Assembly: GCA_028023455.1 (NCBI GenBank)
Contig: JAQFVV010000254.1
Span: 1,366,001 to 1,430,000 of the forward strand
DNA from: Epiperipatus broadwayi
Lineage: Eukaryota; Onychophora; Udeonychophora; Euonychophora; Peripatidae
DNA: 64,000 bases
Direction of reading: 5' to 3'
Part shown: piece by piece, positions 1-13,748 of the stretch
Position numbering within the stretch: the stretch's first letter is position 1
Layout of the letters: every line of letters begins with the position of its first letter
The notes under the pieces: generated by a model
Databases searched by the model: none
Seen by the model: only the letters and a program-made list of their open reading frames with translations
What the model was told of the DNA's origin: nothing
Made by a program: the position numbers and the translations under genes

Positions 1-3000
1 AAAAATATGGACTTAATACCAAGGATAATGTATTCAAAAGATTTGACAGGAATGCAGCTAATTAAGAATGGTATAATTTTAAATATATTATGAAAAAATT
101 TATATCATTATTTATTTTTAATACTTTGGACATTGGCAAGAATGGTGAGCAGAAATATTTTTTGGAAAACTATCATTTTTATGCATTGTATTTTAAAGAT
201 ATATAACTTTATTTGGAGAACAAAAAGTTATATGGAAAAAATTTTAATTTTAATATTTTAAAAAAGTTGAAAATGAATTTAATATTCAACCTAGAATAAA
301 AAGATACATTAGTAACTATGTATATCTTTTCTTGGAAGAAAGTTGCAGTGAATATTTTTAAACTATTGTCTTTTTAAAAAGTTTATTACAAACTTCCCTT
401 AAAAAAATGATTAAAAAGAAAAACTGATATTATTATGGATATATTTTTTTATGACAAGTTGTTATTGAAAAATATCGTAAATTAGTTAATATCATGAATT
501 ATTAGTATAATATAAAACTGGTTTTAAAAAAAATTATTTGTCAGAAAAGAAATAAATGGATAATTAAAAAAAATATCCTGACTGAAATCTAACTTTATAA
601 AAGACTATATATCTGAAGTAATATAAAATAATATTTTTGAATGGAATATAAAAATGCATATTTTCTGTAAATATACGTGTTAACTTTATATCACCGACAA
701 CTGATGCATCTAAAGCCCATAGGATCCATGTGAACAGAAAAAACTTTGGAGATTATTTTTAAAAGTTTCCCAAGTGATATCACTATTCAATAATTATTAT
801 CCTGAAAGGACTGTATTTTTATAGACTTTCATCACAGGATTAATAAAATAATTTTGGATACAAAAGTTGACTTCATTTTTTTTAATCATTTATGTATTTA
901 CGCATCGCGGGAGGAGAGAAAGTTTTTGTTTTAAAGCTTTTGAATAGTAGCATCATTTTAGCAACAAGCATCCAGGGAAAGAGCTTCTATGAAAATATTA
1001 GAAAGAAAAAAAAACTTTTTAAATTTGAACTTTATGGAGAAGTCCGAATTGGAATTTAGTAACTATATAATTTTTTTTTTTATCTTTTCACATAATAATT
1101 GTAGTGTTAAGTTTTATTAGTGTTAGGTAAAAAAATTACATTTAAGTATTTAATTTAATCTAACATAATTAATATTTTTAAAAAATATTTTAATTCTTTG
1201 TAAAGTTTTTCATAAACATTTTTAAGATATGATAGTGATTCTGAATGGATGTTATTATTATTTAATATGTTTTCTTATATAAAATATTGGACCAGAAAAC
1301 ATCTATAAGTGACTGACAAGAGTAGTGTCACTAGGTAAATCATATAAAATATATTAATTTTATATGATGTATATTTTATTATCATTGCTTGGAATATTTT
1401 TTGATATTGCTTTGTCATATGAACATGTATGTGTGCACTAATTACACATGAAACTTTTTATTCTAGAGATATAAGCTATGATTTTTTTTAGAAAGATATG
1501 CATACATTTTTCTTTTATATTACTAATGTAATATAATTTATTGATACTCATAATTTTATATGATTCTTTAATGGATGAATCCTACTTTTAGAAATATTTT
1601 GAATATTGATTTTAATATCTTAAAACAAAGTCACTTGTATTTTAATTGCTGAGTTTTTTTAAAGTGAATAAACCTTTTCTTGTAGTAGTTTTGGATTGTT
1701 AAAGACATGCAAATTTTGTTTATTATTTGGAGTAATGCTAGTAATTTTGCGATGTAGGTTAAATCTATTATGAAGTTTTAATCAGGAGTGACATTGAGAG
1801 TATAGTAAAGAAACCAGTGGCTGCTTATTTTTAGGATCTACAGAGGAAGTAGGAAAATAACCTATATTATTATCTTAGTAGTTTATGCAAGTACAGATAA
1901 TGTAGCCCTATGACTTGTATATATTTTTTATGGGCAGTGTCTTTCTTGATATTTTTGTATTTTAAAATGTTCGAATGAGAGCTGAATAAATAGCCTGGAC
2001 ATTATTATTATATTTGAGGTTATTGGACAAAGAAGTCATACCTCTTCATATGTACTGTAACTATATCCATATAAATTATCCCATATATTTATAATATTGA
2101 TTTTTTTCTCTAGTTAGGACTTCATACCTATGCATCATATTGCTATCTTAATTTCAACAGTTATTGCATTGTATAGTATTGTATTTTATGAAAGAAAATA
2201 ATTAATAATTTTGGAATTGTAGTATCGTTATTTTGAAAGAAGATGAGATAGGTTTTTCTTGTTTTGGTCTAGGTTAAAGTCAAATACAAATGAGATTTAA
2301 TGTAATGCTAACAGTGAATAATAAAGAATCATAGATATTTTTTTAAATATTTTTATTAAACTATTTTAAAAACATAAAGAGATGATAATTGTCCGCGAGA
2401 TTTTTGAATAATTTTGATAGTGCTTATATTTTTGTGAATAGTATTTTCTATTTTAAACATACATAAAACACACATATAAGGATTTTATTTAGAAGCTAGT
2501 ACCAAGCAAAATATGTAAAAGAAGATCAATCATATTATTTTATTAAATTCAATTCATTTATCAAACGAACCCAGAAAAATATTCAAAATAACACTAGCAC
2601 TATTATATAAGTTTGATTGATTTATTGTAGGGAAATATTTGAACATATTTTAAAGATGTATATTGCTTAAGTATCTCATATTTTATATTTTTCATGTACA
2701 CTTATGATAGCCATATGTTCAAACTATGTTAATTAATGGATATTTTTTTTATTGAACTATAAGAGTATTCTTAAATTATTATTTTAAATAAATGTACCCA
2801 AAAAGTGTATAAGTCGGAGTAAATATTTATTTACTTGTTGATTTATTATTTTTAAACGAAGAAGTATGTAACTTAATGTTATTTTTCATTGGTTTGGTAT
2901 TTGTTAGATTTAACCAAACACAGTTGTAAATAGGTATATAGTTTGTCAAAAGTATAGAATAATAAAATTTGTTAAACTTGTTTTTTTTTTATAAAACTTT

Positions 3001-3380
3001 GTGTTATGTTGATTTATTCACCATCACAAATACATGATTGGCAGATACCAAAATGAACATAATATTGGCACAGTACAGGTATAATTATTCATTTTGAAGA
3101 AATCACAATGATTTAGAATATAGTATACTTGAGAAATTTTCTTTTGCATTAATATTATTATTATGGTCATAATTAATGACAATTTATTGCATAGAATTTT
3201 AATGTTGTTTGTTGCCACATAATTTCAGATTATACCAAATTATACTACATATTCTATTTAAGATGCCACATAAAAAGTAAAAGATTATATTATATTATTA
3301 TTATTGTTATCATTATTGTTAATTACCATAATATTAAACAAGGGATAAGATTAATAATTATTTAATGAGGAATAAGATTA
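1..3380. other. A+T-rich intergenic or intronic DNA without recognisable genes
   Basis: Both strands are dense in stops. I see no coding exon, known transposon protein or clear inverted repeat. Only poly-A/T runs and short (ATT)n tracts near 3280-3330 stand out. An upstream exon of the RING gene could lie here unnoticed, because exon 11776-11878 starts one base into a codon and therefore needs a coding exon before it. Confidence 0.6.
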
Positions 3381-4355
3381 CACCTGGGTCTCATTTTATG
3401 TGGTAGATAGGTTCCACAGAAAATTCGCATTAAAAAAAAAAATCACACAAAAATAGACTTAATTTACCTTGAAAAATGGGGAATAGGTGCTGTAATTTTC
3501 AGAATTCGCATAAAAGCAAAGCAACAAGAAAAAATTACTTCAAATGCACATTAAAAAAGTAAGCAAATAAAGTATGACTAATAAAAAATTTTAAATATTT
3601 GAAAAAAATTAATACAAGACAAACTTTTTTACATTTTTTTTTACCACAGTATTTAATTTTACTTTTTTCATACATATTTTAATCATTACCACTAGTGTAC
3701 ATTTGAGAATTGGTAAAAAATCACATTCGATGTGATGTGATGTATTGTGGCTTCTCCTTAAATGAAATCAAGAATCTCTCAGCAATTATGCCCAGAGAAA
3801 CATGTTAGCCACTTTATTTTTATTTGTGATGTGATGTACAACTAGAGCCATTTTCAGTCTTGTGCTGTGTTAATGGTTTTCTGTTTCTATATTAAAAAAT
3901 GAGACAGCAATCAAAACAAAAAGATTATACATTATCATTAGAAAGATTATTTTCAGTTTATAAAATTTTCATTTTTTATTTTAAAAATCTAAAAGTTTAT
4001 TTATCTCTGTTATATATAAAAATATACATTTTAAAAGTTTAAATTTTTTGAATATTTATTGCAATATTTTTATATGTAAATATAAATTTATTATTATTAT
4101 TTACTCATTAGTATAAATAGGTTATTTACATAGAAGTTCAGTTCTAAATACAGCTTCAGGCCATATTCACATTAGCTGCTAATATAACGTTATATTTTTG
4201 GAAAAAAAGTATTTCAAGTCAAAACAAGTTATTAATAATTTAAATTTCTTGATATCTAATAAATATAGTGAAATATGAAAAATATTAAGAAGAAACATGA
4301 ATCGCATAACTTCAAAATCACTTTAAAATAATCTGCATAAAACGAGACCCAGGTG
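3381..4355. mobile_element. TA-flanked non-autonomous DNA transposon, copy 1 (975 bp)
   Basis: The left end reads CACCTGGGTCTCATTTTATG and the right end is its near-perfect inverse, ending CCCAGGTG. A TA dinucleotide lies directly outside both ends, as expected for a Tc1/mariner/pogo-type TA target duplication. No transposase is readable, so it is non-autonomous. A second copy in the opposite orientation lies at 26296-27448 and matches through the interior. This copy lacks about 240 bp of that interior (junction near 3890, after the shared GGTTTTCTGT). The superfamily is inferred only from the TA target. Confidence 0.75.
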
Positions 4356-6091
4356 TATTATTTATTGGTTGTTATTATTATTAGTTAGGTGTTGTTGAGG
4401 ATGATACAAAAATCCCATATCATACTTGACTACAGGAAATTATAAATTGATTAGTTATTTTAAAGAACCTTAGATAATTATAATTATATTATTTAATAAA
4501 GAGATTAGGATTTATTTAGTAACATTAAACTAAATTATTTTTTTTTTAAAGTCTAAAGAATGCTATTAATTTGTTATTATTTGAAATAATAGAGAGGATA
4601 GTATTCTTATGCCAATGAGATTATATCCTGTGGGATATTGGCTCAATGTAATTCTTTACTACATGTTTGTATAATGTGCCTTACATTAACTAATGAAGTA
4701 ATTAAAAGTTCTAAACCTGTTGGTGAAGTGTTGAGCATGCAAATCTATATATGTCTCTATATATCAAGTGCTCATGGATTATAAATATCCTAAAGATAAA
4801 ATGATATCCATTTCAACAAATGAATTAATCGCTAGAAGTGATGATAAAGTAACTATGGAAATTAATATTAACATGCATCTGTATTTATATATGGCACCAA
4901 TAAAACAATAATTTGTAAGAATATATGACAACAACCCTGAATGTGATAGTAATTAATTTAAAGAAATAATATTAATTAATACTGTAGCAGGAATTATTGA
5001 CAAATCAGTTTACTAAATAAATTTGATATATTCTAAAGAAATGCACACTTTTTTTATTGGATTCTCTTCTTGGTGGATTTCGGGGACTTAAAACAAAGAA
5101 ATTTAAAGAGTAGTTGTATTCTTGATGATAAATATTAATCACCATTAACTCAGGTTGTGTGCTATATTTATAATTTATTATATGTAATTATTTGATTTAT
5201 ATTATTTTAAAAAAAGATTATTTAACATATATGCAGTTAACTAAAAGAAAACTGTAATTGTTTAAATTTTATATGTAATAATCATACCAGATTCTATAAT
5301 AACTTGCATTCGTTTGTTTAGTGAATATTCAATAGGCAAATTATAACAAGTTAATATTTTCCTACGTATGATTTTTTTTGCCTGTTTGAAATTAATAGAT
5401 TAAAAGAAATACTTTTTTGGTTTTGACAAAATGTGTATGCCTATCACAACTTTGATAGATTAACAAATACAATATTATATTTTTATCTTAATTTAAATTA
5501 CCACAATACATTTAATAATTTTCTAGTGTTTGTTTTGTAAAAAATATTATTATTTATTGAATCCGTAGTAGGAATCTCATTTAAGTTGATAGATATATAA
5601 CAATTATAGTTTATACTTTTTATTGCAAATATAAATATGTAAGATCCAATTAACAAAGTAATATTAACTTTAATGTTATGATGAACTCCAGTATTGATTA
5701 AAATTTAATCTAATATTTTCATGAACATTCATATGTAAAAAACCTATCAATAAATTCTTGCTGCAATAAAATTTTATATAGTCATTAAATTGAATATCTT
5801 CATACATTCTTGATACAATATAAATTTACCACAGTAACAGAAGGGTTATTTATGAATGAATACCAATGTAACTATATTACTAATTTTTCATATTATTACA
5901 ATATAGATTTTGGGTTGTTTTATTAGTAAAGCCTGCTTATCTTCGCTCATTTTATTCTAGTACAGATTTTATTCATTTAAGTATACAGCATTATTAATTT
6001 TTAGCTAGTATATTTATTTCATTATATTGTAACCAGTTGGGTTACATAGCACACTATAATGTAGTGTGTGCATACATGTATATATATATAT
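4356..6091. other. A+T-rich DNA, no gene seen
   Basis: There is no open frame of note. A short palindrome around 6050-6069 (CACACTATAATGTAGTGTG) and a preceding TTATATTGTAACC motif lie just before the (TA)n tract that opens the next repeat block. Confidence 0.5.
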
Positions 6092-7232
6092 GAAAAAAAA
6101 AAAGCAAGTTAAACTTGCCAATGCTTGTATTTATGATCAACAGATGGCATTTTACCAAAAAACACCGTCAAAGCATGTTTGTTTACATAAACATCAGAGT
6201 AAGCATTCACTACCTCTTTTGTTAGTTCCACCCTCAGATCATGATTTCAAGCTGGTTCGCTATCATCAGTGAAGGACAGGAAATAAGAAACTAGATCTAA
6301 ACACTAAACTCTGAGCATCTATGAAACAATTTCTATTCAGCTTGCAAGCGTGAATTTTTTAGACACATAATGTCTTCAAACTCAGCATAGCAATCCAGAT
6401 AGCTATATGGGTCTGATATCAGTTCAGTATCACCACATAGTAGAAGCCTCTGCAATATATATCATTGCAAGAAAACTTCAAAGATACATTTATGAAAAAC
6501 AAAAAAGCAAGTTAAACTTGCCAATGCTTGTATTTATGATCAACAGATGGCGTTTTACCAAAAACACCATCAAAGCGTGTTTGTTTACATAAACGTCAGA
6601 GTAAGCATTCACTACCTCTTTTGTTAGTTCCACCCTCAGATCATGATTTCAAGCTGATTCGCTATCATCAGTGAAGAACAGGAAATAAGAAACTAGATCT
6701 AAACACTAAACTCTGAGCATCTATGAAACAATTTCTATTCAGCTTGCAAGTGTGAATTTTTTAGACACATAATGTAAACAAACACGCTTTGATGGTCTTT
6801 TTGGTAAAACGCCATCTGTTGATCATAAATACAAGTGTTGGCAAGTTTAACTTGCTTTTTTGTTTTTCATAAATGTACTTTTGAAGTTTTCTTGCAATGA
6901 TATATATTGCAGAGGCTTCTACTATGTGGTGATACTGAACTGATATCAGACCCATATAGCTATCTGGCTTGCTATGCTGAGTTTGAAGACATTATGTGTC
7001 TAAAAAATTCATGCTTGCAAGCTGAATAGAAATTGTTTCATAGACGCTCAGAGTTTAGTGTTTAGATCTAGTTTTTTTATTTCCTGTCCTTCACTGATGA
7101 TAGCAAATCAGCTTCAAATCATGATCTGAGGGTGGAACTAATGAAAGAGATAGTGAATGCTTACTCTGATATTTATGTAAACAAACACGCTTTGATGGTG
7201 TTTTTGGTAAAACACCATCTATTGATCATATA
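6092..7232. repeat. Dispersed ~403-bp repeat in direct/direct/inverted array
   Basis: A monomer of about 403 bp starts near 6102 (AAGCAAGTTAAACTTGCC) and again near 6505. The second copy stops near 6773 and is joined directly to an inverted copy running to about 7232. The cluster is bounded by short (TA)n runs. The short open frames on opposite strands here, with near-identical translations, are by-products of the inverted structure. The same monomer, clearly diverged, is at 63330-63860. No coding capacity or transposase is visible, so the propagation mechanism is unknown. Confidence 0.8.
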
Positions 7233-7436
7233 TATATATAAAATAAAGGCAAAGTAGAAATAAACAGAGACATAAATTTTTATGGATATTTTTCTACATT
7301 TCCTGGAATAATAATGACAGTAAAGAGTTAAATAGCTCTAATTTAAAATAAAATTTTATTATAAATTAAACTTTTAAAAAGGTCTGAATAAATATAAATA
7401 CTGTAGTATTAATCTGCTTTTGAAATTTAAAAACAA

Positions 7437-10300
7437 GTTCAATCCATCTTCTCTGATTTTTAGCTTCTCTTCTCCATATCACCCCTGCACACTTTCTCAT
7501 CTCATCCATCCATCTCACATGTGGTCTCTTTCTGGGTCTTTTACAATCTCTTGGAATCCAGTTTAAGACTTCAATTGTCCATCAATTATCATCTCTTCTA
7601 GCAATATGTCCAACCCAATTCCACTTTAATCTTTTAATTTTTTCAATGAGGTCAGTAACAACTGTTTGTTCTCTTACTGATATATTGCATTTTTGATCTC
7701 TTCTTGTTCCTCCCAATATACATCTCTCTATACTTCTTTGAGTGGTCTGAAGTCTGTATTGCTCTTCTATTAAGTGTCCAAGTCTCAGATCCATAAGTAA
7801 GAACAGGTAAAACACATTTATTAAAAACCTTCCTTTTCAAACACATAGGCATATTTCCTTTTAGTATCAAGTTATTTCTACCAAAAGCACTCCAACCAAG
7901 TTTAATTCTATGATTAATTTTATCCATTATGTTTCCATCAGTATTAATAATCTGACCAAGATATTTGTAACTGTTAATTTCTTCTAATTCATCATAATCA
8001 ATCTTTATCTTCATATTTTGAACAAACTGATTAAACATTACTTTAGTCTTTTTAACATTTATCTTTAGTCCTACTTTCATCTGATAACTCCTGCAACATT
8101 TCCTGCAGCTCTGAAGCATTATCTGCAAAAACAACTACATCATCTGCAAAATCTAAATGACTTAAATAATCTCCAATTACTTTCACTCCTTTAGTTTCCC
8201 ATTTTAATCCACCAAATACTTCTTGCAGCACTGTTGTAAAAACTTTTGGAGATATGGAGTCACCTTGTCTTACACCCTTCTCAATGTTGATTTTCCCAAT
8301 ATCATTATGTAATTTAATTGTTGCTGTTGCATTTTTATAAATATTCTTTAAAATATGACAATATCCTGGATCTATACCTTGATGATCCAATGCTTTAATC
8401 ACTAAAGAAATGTTTATTAAATCAAATGCCTTTTCATAATCTACAAATCCAAAACATAATGGCAACTCATATTCATTTGTTCTTTCTATAACTTCTCTCA
8501 ATACCTGGATATGACCTACTGTACTAAAATCACTTTTAAATCCAGCTTGTTCTCTTGGTTGGTGGAAATCCAATGTTCTCTGTAGACGAGTTGTAAAAAT
8601 TTGGTATAAAACTGATAAAAGGCTGATAGGTCTATAATTTCCAATATCTTCTTTATCACCTTTTTTAAATATTAATATTATTACTGCATTCTTTCAATCA
8701 TCTGGTACATTTTTATCATTTAGACATTTTGTATATAACTTTGCTAAAAAAAATTCCATTTCTTCACCTGCTTCTTTTAATATATCAATTATAATTCCAT
8801 CATTACCTGGAGCTTTTTCTTTATACATTTAATTGCATATCTCACTTCTTCATTTATAATTCTGGGCAATTTGAAAGATGTAATAGATATAGGAGGTACT
8901 TGTTCTTTATTACTATATAATTCTTGATAAAAGTCTTCTACCCATTTCATGATGTCATCTCTTTTTTTAGTAATAATTCCATCTTTTTTTTCTTATTGCA
9001 GATATAAATTTTTTACCAATACCAAAATGTTGTTTTACATTCTTGAGACTTTTATTTTCTTCTACAGCTTTCCTTGCTAGTTCACAGTTATACTGTCTTA
9101 TATCATTTTCAACTCTTTTCCGCACCATTTTACAAAATTTCAAGATATTCAAGCTTTTTTAATGCATCATTTTTGTATATCTTCATATTCCTTATTTTCT
9201 TCATAAATTCTCTAGTCTCAGTAGAAATTTTATTGGTCAATTGCTGCTTTTTTACCAGCTATCTTTGTTGCAGTTTTTAAAAGTGATCAGTTATTTTCAT
9301 ATTAATTTTATTCAAATCTCAATCATGTTCAAAATCTACTAATACTTGAAACCGATTTGTAAGTTCTAATTTAAATTCATTAGAATGTTTCTGAAGATTA
9401 GGAATATCAACTGTAAATATTGTTTTTTTTAAATAATTGTTGTCTCTGTAGTTTTGCATTAACACGTATCTTACATCTTAGTAATCGATGATCACTTCCT
9501 GTGTTAAATTTATTAAGAACATTACAATATTGAAATATGTATTTTCTGTTAGTCAAAATATAATCCAATTCTGCTGTACCTTCATTTGGATGCTTCCATG
9601 TCCATTTCCTTTTAACATTTTTTTCAAAAAAAGAATTCATAATATAAAGTTTTTCTTTTTCTGCAAACTCCACAAGTCTATGTCCTCTCTCATTTCTATT
9701 ACCATAACCAAAATTACCTATAGCACTTTCATCTTTCATTTGTTTACCAATTCTAGCATTAAAGTCTCCCATAATGATTTTAAAATGTTGTTTACTCTGA
9801 TCAAAAACCTTTTGTACATCCATATAAAAATATTCTACTACTTCGTCACTATGCAAACTTGTTGGGGCATAAACCTGAATTATCTGCATTTGGTATTTGC
9901 TATTAAGTTGTATAACTAATCTTGCCACTCTTTCTGATACACCATCAATCTCCACCATGCTGTTCTTCCACTTTTTGTTTATAATGAATTCTACTCCACT
10001 TGTATTTCCAATATTTGTACCTTTATAATAGAGTACATGTCCACTTTTTAAATCAATTGTTTCTTCACCTTTTTTTCTAACTTCACAAAGTCCAATAATT
10101 TCCCATTTAATATAAGATAGTTTTTTTTCTAATTCTTGCAATCTTCCTTTACTTGAAAGTAATCTGCAGTTGTAAGTACCTAAATAAAAAGTCATCAAAT
10201 GGCAGCCTGGGTCCACAATCAGTGTATTCTTTGCACCCTCTGCCTTTGGCCACCAATCGCTGCCTTGCTTGGTGACTTTACATCCTCCTGGGAATAAAGT
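7437..10300 (-). pseudogene. RTE-clade LINE, 5'- and 3'-truncated copy 1 (endonuclease-reverse transcriptase)
   Basis: Encoded on the minus strand. The 5' half (10306 down to 9407) is open for 299 codons and carries an APE-type endonuclease, with the YAPTS, GDFNARIG and SDHR motifs seen in RTE/BovB elements. The reverse transcriptase follows in broken frames: PREQAGF and FVDYEKAFD lie at 8573-8052 and the catalytic FADD box near 8140. The C-terminal region with HIARR lies at 7582-8134 in two overlapping frames. The element is 5'-truncated near 10300 compared with copy 2, lacks the last ~50 bp and the 3' GAT-repeat tail, and has several frameshifts, so it cannot make a functional protein. Confidence 0.9.
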
Positions 10301-10423
10301 TGTCATCAGTTAAATGAAATAAATGTAATTTAGTGACCTTTTTACTAGTGAGATAATCCTTCATCAAACATTTTCTAAGGCCCACTGCATTCATTAATGT
10401 GTGCCAACAGTTATAATACAATA

Positions 10424-10768
10424 TATTAAACAGGCAAAACTGTCCATACAGTAGTGCCACTTTGTGCCAAACAGAGTAAACCATGGATGCCAGAAGGCTT
10501 GTGCATAAAATCCCCATTTAATATCCCTAAACTAGTGTCTGGCTTGTGATCTTTATCAGTGAGGTTCCTTGGATCTGAGAGCACTGCACCTCTAGATCTT
10601 AGGATTTAATGATGAAGGCCACAAGCCAGAAACTAGTTTGGGGATATTGGATGATTAGGCACTAGATGGGGATTTTATACACAAGCCTTCTGGCATCCAT
10701 GGTTTACTCTGGTTGGCACAGGGTGGCACTACTCTATGGAGAGATTTGCCTGTTTAATAACAGTTATG
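10424..10768. repeat. Foldback (inverted-repeat) element
   Basis: Left arm ~10424-10575 and right arm ~10625-10768 are inverse copies; for example ACCATGGATGCCAGAAGGC on the left matches GCCTTCTGGCATCCATGGT on the right. The internal loop is about 50 bp. No protein is encoded. Part of one arm recurs at 20140-20340, and the motif AAACTAGTTTGGGGAT recurs in the foldback at 46885-47475, so this is one member of a dispersed family. It abuts the 5' truncation point of RTE copy 1. Confidence 0.75.
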
Positions 10769-11775
10769 TGCTAGCATAAGAGCCAGTAATCATGTGATGT
10801 TTAATGATACAATATGATTGACAGAGCACAGTAAAAACAGAGAAAGTTAGAAGCAATCATTCCCTTCATTTGCATTTAAAGTATTTATGTATTTAAATTT
10901 GGAAGTATTATAATCAAATAACGTTTTGTATAATAGAAACAAAAAATGAATAATTAAATGTTTTTAAAAATAAAACAAAAAGTTTCTATTCAAAAACTGT
11001 AATTGTAAGTATTTATTAGTAAAATAATCCTAAGCTTAGCTATGAATATAAAACATTGATATATATTAAAAACACATGCAAATTTTGTAAAATAAATATT
11101 TCATTGTAAATATTAAAGTAACCATACTAATTATTCATTGTAAATGTTCACTTAAAGTCATAAATATTGTGGGCCTAGTTTTTAACTATTATTAATTTAA
11201 TTTAAGCATTCTGATTGCTGGATTGATTTATACCACTGTTATTGTTATTAAAAATTCAAAGTAAAAACTATACATTTATAAGAAGAAAACAAATAATCTG
11301 CAATGAATTTTCTAATGTTGTGAGTACAATTTGACAACCCCAGAAAATTACAATACAATCTCATTAATTCAGATAAAAGCTAAGTTGATAAGAATTAAAT
11401 AAAACTGTTCTATTAAATGGTAGCTTGCTTTAGAATGCATGTGAACAGTGCATTAATCATGCAAAATAAAAAAATGGCATATTACTAGCAGAAAAATATT
11501 AAATCTGAACATTAGTTTAATTAACACTATAACTAATATGTTTTTATGAAATATTTATCTAAGTTAAATTTTGTGTTCTATATTATACATTATTTTATAG
11601 CATTTACTAATTTTGTAATAACAATTGTGAAAAATATATAATTATAAAAATTCTGCAGTTTTATTTGTTTTTCAATTATTCTCATTACTTATTTTGTTTT
11701 GAAATTATACTTTAATATATTTTATATTTAAATTTTTTAAAAATTATCAACAATTCATTCTGTTATTGATTTCAG
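10769..11775. other. A+T-rich DNA, presumed intron upstream of exon A
   Basis: No coding or repeat structure is recognised. The last 15 bases form a polypyrimidine-type acceptor ending in TTTCAG at 11775. Confidence 0.5.
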
Positions 11776-11878
11776 TTATCATAGGCGACGCCGTGATCGT
11801 CATAACCCTCCAGTACTTTTTCCTGTGCCTCCCCAGTCTGATTTTGGAGTAACAATAAATATAATCCCCAATTATATA
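11776..11878 (+). CDS. RING-H2 gene, internal exon A
   Basis: A 103-bp stretch of higher GC lies between a TTTCAG acceptor (ending 11775) and a GTAAGA donor (from 11879). It has one open frame, which uses the first base to complete a codon and ends on a codon boundary. The product starts with a very basic run (YHRRRRDRH) followed by a Pro/Val-rich stretch. A basic segment upstream of an acidic segment and a C-terminal RING is compatible with nuclear or partner-binding roles, but I recognise no domain. The entry phase shows that at least one coding exon lies further upstream. Membership of this gene is inferred from strand, phase compatibility and position. Confidence 0.6.
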
Positions 11879-12101
11879 GTAAGATAATTTTCAGTTTTAG
11901 TACCAAAATATCTTTTATATTTTTTTCAAAGCAAGTATAAAAAATATATTTGTATTAGTTATGTATTTATTTGATATCACTATATAGTTATATAATGTCA
12001 GGTTACTTTTTAGAAAAAAAAAATTGTAGATTTGAAGTTAACTGAAAAAATAATCCAAGTTAATCTTTTGAATTGAGATTTTGAGGTGATGAAGAAAATA
12101 A

Positions 12102-12318
12102 TTAGTCCTGCAACACAAAGTATGTATTAAATCTGCTGTGCCTTTTCACATTCATATCAATCTGGTGATAAGATTCTAATCTTGTGATTTGACCAAAATA
12201 ATGTGTATACAATTATTGTACATGATATTGTCACAAGATTTACAAAGTTATCGGCAGGTTGAATATGTATGTGAAAATATGTAGCATGTCTAATATGTGC
12301 TCTATGTTGTAGGACTAA
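12102..12318. mobile_element. Merlin-related palindromic MITE
   Basis: The 217-bp block begins TTAGTCCTGCAACA and ends with the inverse, TGTTGTAGGACTAA. Inside these tips both arms carry a TGCCTTTTCACAT-like sequence, so most of the block can fold back on itself. The same subterminal sequence occurs at 13748, 30368, 47920 and 49925-50139, next to Merlin transposase remnants. I found no clean 8-9 bp target duplication. It may be a separate MITE or the distal end of the Merlin remnant that follows. Confidence 0.6.
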
Positions 12319-13160
12319 AAATATGACTCACATGGAATTTAAATTTAAAACAATAACAAAGATATGAATTTGATCAAGAAATCTATATGAAAAAAGAACA
12401 TTTAAAAAGAACATTCATTTGCCATACAGAAATATATAACAACTTTCACACAAAAAAGTATAAAATTTATAACAATACTAAAGATATGAATTTGTCCAAA
12501 AAAACTTATTTTAAAAAGTACATTTTTAACAACAGTTAAAAAAAGTATTAATTTGCCATACAGAAATATATATGACTTTCACAGAAAAAATATAAAATAT
12601 GGTGTGGAATATAAATTTATAACAATACTAAAGATATGAATTTGACTAAGAAATCAATATTAAATGCTAAATTTTTAAACAATCAATTTGCCTGTTCTAC
12701 TTTATTTTAAATGGATCAAATTTTTTGACCCAAAAATATGTAAAATACAAGATGCCATTAAACAAATCCCAAATGTTACTTTAAATACAGATAAAATAAT
12801 CACTAAGTTAAATAATAGTCTAAAATATTAAAAAAACATAAAATATACACATACGTTACTTATCATGCAATATATAACAGGAATTCTCATGATGAAACAA
12901 TAAATTTGTTTTTCCTATTTTATTTTAAGTAGATCATATTTTTTGCCACAAAATGGAGTCTTTAACTAAAAATATTCCTTCTAAAATGAACATGTGATTG
13001 TACAGTTTCGCATGAATGCGATTTTTCACAAAAATGGTAATAATTTAAAAAAAAAAATCATAAAATAAACAAATATAAATTATAACAATAGTAAATCAGA
13101 ATAAATCATTGTTTAATTAGCATTTGTAAATTATAAAATTATTATTTGCTGCTGTCCTAT

Positions 13161-13748
13161 CATTCATCCAGCTTGATTTTTCCTTTTTATAAAAAGGCTT
13201 TCATCGATTTCGATAATTTTGTTAGGACCTTCAATTTTACATTTTTTGTTGCTCTAACATTGCAATAGTGCAAACTTCCAGCATATAGTTCTTCCAGTAT
13301 ATTACAGTTTTACTTGCTGAACCAAGCTTTGTTTTTCCCTGTTTTATAAAGCTTAATTTGTGAGCCTAATTATAAATAAAGTAGATCGCCATTAGAAATG
13401 GAATTCTGGAAATTATGAAAATAAAATGAAAATGAAAAGTACTTATACTCACTCACTTAAAATTAAAACTACTGAAATAATTCAAGAATATGAATATAAA
13501 TAAAGTGAAAAAACTCTTGACTACAAACTATAGATAAAAATGAATTAAAAATAGTTAAGAAATGCAATTCACAGCACTGAAGATTTTGTTAAAATGAAAG
13601 CTGGACAATTACTATGGAGTGTCAAAATATCACATAAAATACAATATATTTTGGGATGAGATTGCAGAGTTTATTTGACATGATCACAACATTACACATT
13701 TAACATGGATGTGAAAAGGCATATCATCTCCCTATATTGCAGGACTAA
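13161..13748 (-). pseudogene. Merlin (ISXO2-like) transposase remnant with one terminus
   Basis: The element end is at 13748 (minus strand TTAGTCCTGCAATATAGG). The minus strand then reads, around 13350-13170, a stretch matching the ISXO2-like DDE transposase core: W-K-N-Y-M-x-E-V-C, then G-P-N-K-I-I-E-I-D-E-S, which holds the first catalytic Asp. A one-base insertion in an A-run breaks the frame between the two parts, and two stops follow N-Q-A-G. The rest of the catalytic domain is missing. It is dead, lies in the intron between exons A and B, and belongs to the same subfamily as the copy at 48290-49130. Confidence 0.75.

Noticed and set aside
6407-6955. Two 61-64 codon open frames on opposite strands with nearly the same translation
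   Set aside because: They arise because the repeat is present in inverted orientation; not genes.
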